A DNA stretch of 7,040 nucleotides. It comes from Aquirhabdus sp. GTDB taxonomy: Bacteria > Pseudomonadota > Gammaproteobacteria > Pseudomonadales > Moraxellaceae. Positions within the stretch are counted from its first letter, which is position 1; each line of letters starts with the position of its first letter. Under the pieces are notes generated by a model that was not told the DNA's origin, did no database searches, and worked only from the letters and a program-made list of their open reading frames with translations. The translations under genes were made by a program, and so were the position numbers. The stretch lies in assembly GCA_030150595.1 (NCBI GenBank), contig JASLFQ010000242.1, positions 1-7,040 on the forward strand, in the 5' to 3' direction. This document shows positions 6,561 through 7,040 of the stretch, in pieces.

Positions 6561-6586
6561 ATTTTTTTACTCCTTGAGTGCAAAAC

Positions 6587-6600
6587 GCATCATAAGATGC
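6587..6600. promoter_or_regulatory. 14-bp inverted repeat in the XRE gene leader
   Basis: GCATC-ATAA-GATGC sits 26 bp upstream of the regulator start codon. It could be an autoregulatory operator or a small leader hairpin. Confidence 0.3.
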
Positions 6601-6620
6601 AACACAAAGTATCGATATAT

Positions 6621-6642
6621 AATACCTTAATATAATGGTATT
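6621..6642. promoter_or_regulatory. 22-bp operator-like inverted repeat overlapping the second TATAAT
   Basis: AATACC-N10-GGTATT has perfect 6-bp arms about one and a half helical turns apart. It encloses the TATAAT at 6631-6636, so a bound dimer would control the desaturase promoter. The candidate ligand is the divergent XRE regulator, by position only. Confidence 0.4.
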
Positions 6643-6706
6643 GATGTCATAAAGTGCGATGACTATGCTCGGTTTCAAGGAACAGATAGATGTTCTTTTT
6701 TATCAG

Positions 6707-6711
6707 AGGAG
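6707..6711 (+). promoter_or_regulatory. ribosome binding site deciding the desaturase start
   Basis: AGGAG lies 7 nt before the ATG at 6719 but only 1 nt before the in-frame ATG at 6713. The second ATG is therefore the likely start; the alternative adds only Met-Val. Confidence 0.7.
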
Positions 6712-6718
6712 CATGGTT

Positions 6719-7040
6719 ATGTTATTAAAATTATTGCTAATTATATTCTTGGCTGACTTTATTTCAGGTTTTGTGCATTGGCTGGAAGATGCGTATGCCA
6801 GACCAGAAATGCCATTATTTGGTGGTATTGCCCGCGAAAATTTATTGCATCATGATAAGCCACGCGACTTTCTGAAGAAGGGTTGGTGGCAGAGTTCTTA
6901 TGATTTAATCGCGCTTGGTTTGGTGATATTAGCAATTTCTTGGTTTGCGTTTGGTGTCTTGAGTGTTTGGTTAGTTTTATTGGTGATACTGAGTGTAAAT
7001 GCCAACCAGATTCATAAGTGGGCGCATCAAAATCGCCAAG
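6719..7040 (+). CDS. CarF/Kua/TMEM189-type membrane lipid desaturase, 3'-truncated by the window
   Basis: The frame stays open to the window end, giving 107 N-terminal residues. The histidine motifs of the lipid desaturase family (Kua/CarF, including animal plasmanylethanolamine desaturase PEDS1) are visible: ADFISGFVHWLEDAY with H20, ENLLHHDKPRDF with H44-H45, and NQIHKWAH with H99 and H103. Such histidines bind a di-iron centre. Hydrophobic segments at about 2-19 and 62-93 fit an inner-membrane protein with cytoplasmic metal site. Characterised relatives (CarF of Myxococcus, PEDS1) make the vinyl-ether bond of plasmalogens, but the substrate in gammaproteobacteria is uncertain, so the call is limited to the family. 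The gene diverges from the XRE regulator. Remaining histidine motifs and the C-terminus should lie beyond the window. Confidence 0.78.
   Translation, partial: MLLKLLLIIFLADFISGFVHWLEDAYARPEMPLFGGIARENLLHHDKPRDFLKKGWWQSSYDLIALGLVILAISWFAFGVLSVWLVLLVILSVNANQIHKWAHQNRQ

Larger units (their letters stand above)
6561..6718. promoter_or_regulatory. divergent promoter region between XRE regulator and desaturase
   Basis: This is an AT-rich spacer with two perfect plus-strand TATAAT hexamers (6618-6623 and 6631-6636) suited to the desaturase gene. Neither has a recognisable -35 at 15-19 bp spacing, which would fit an activator-dependent promoter. On the minus strand TATTAT- and TATATT-like -10 candidates exist, also without good -35 boxes. 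No small gene is convincing here. Confidence 0.45.

Noticed and set aside
6424..6630. 68-codon plus-strand open frame over the start of the XRE gene
   Set aside because: It is antisense to the helix-turn-helix coding region, has no Shine-Dalgarno, and runs into the promoter region.

Overview
The window looks like chromosomal DNA of a gammaproteobacterium. RelA has a degenerate hydrolase domain (FRGVRE in place of the HD motif), and the omega subunit has the MARVTVEDC start and a C-terminus ending in SLNDFTF. Both resemble what I recall of Moraxellaceae/Acinetobacter-type proteins. The family assignment is inference from remembered proteins; gammaproteobacterium is the safer statement.

Layout, left to right. 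Plus strand: the C-terminal two thirds of rlmD (23S rRNA m5U1939 methyltransferase), a 192-bp spacer, relA (ribosome-dependent (p)ppGpp synthetase), then 52 bp later a PAS-GGDEF diguanylate cyclase with no visible terminator between them. Next comes a 936-bp segment bounded by a 45-bp inverted repeat. It holds one minus-strand gene for a helix-turn-helix protein of unknown role, with its own terminator, and a promoter whose spacer contains a near-perfect 20-bp palindrome. Minus strand after that: rpoZ (RNA polymerase omega), then further right a 252-aa XRE-type regulator. Diverging from the regulator across a 158-bp AT-rich region is the start of a CarF/Kua/TMEM189-type membrane lipid desaturase, cut by the window end and easily missed because it has no stop codon here.

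How the genes relate. relA makes (p)ppGpp, and omega contributes its N-terminal MAR residues to one of the (p)ppGpp sites on RNA polymerase, so an alarmone producer and part of its receptor lie about 2 kb apart. The diguanylate cyclase directly behind relA suggests that alarmone and c-di-GMP synthesis are transcribed together. The XRE regulator may control itself and the divergent desaturase; that is a positional inference.

The most unusual structure is the inverted repeat around the 184-aa regulator gene. The two copies match outside a central 10-bp core, and that core lies in direct rather than inverted orientation. One copy also forms half of the probable rpoZ terminator. I see no transposase, integrase, tRNA, rRNA, CRISPR array or toxin-antitoxin pair.
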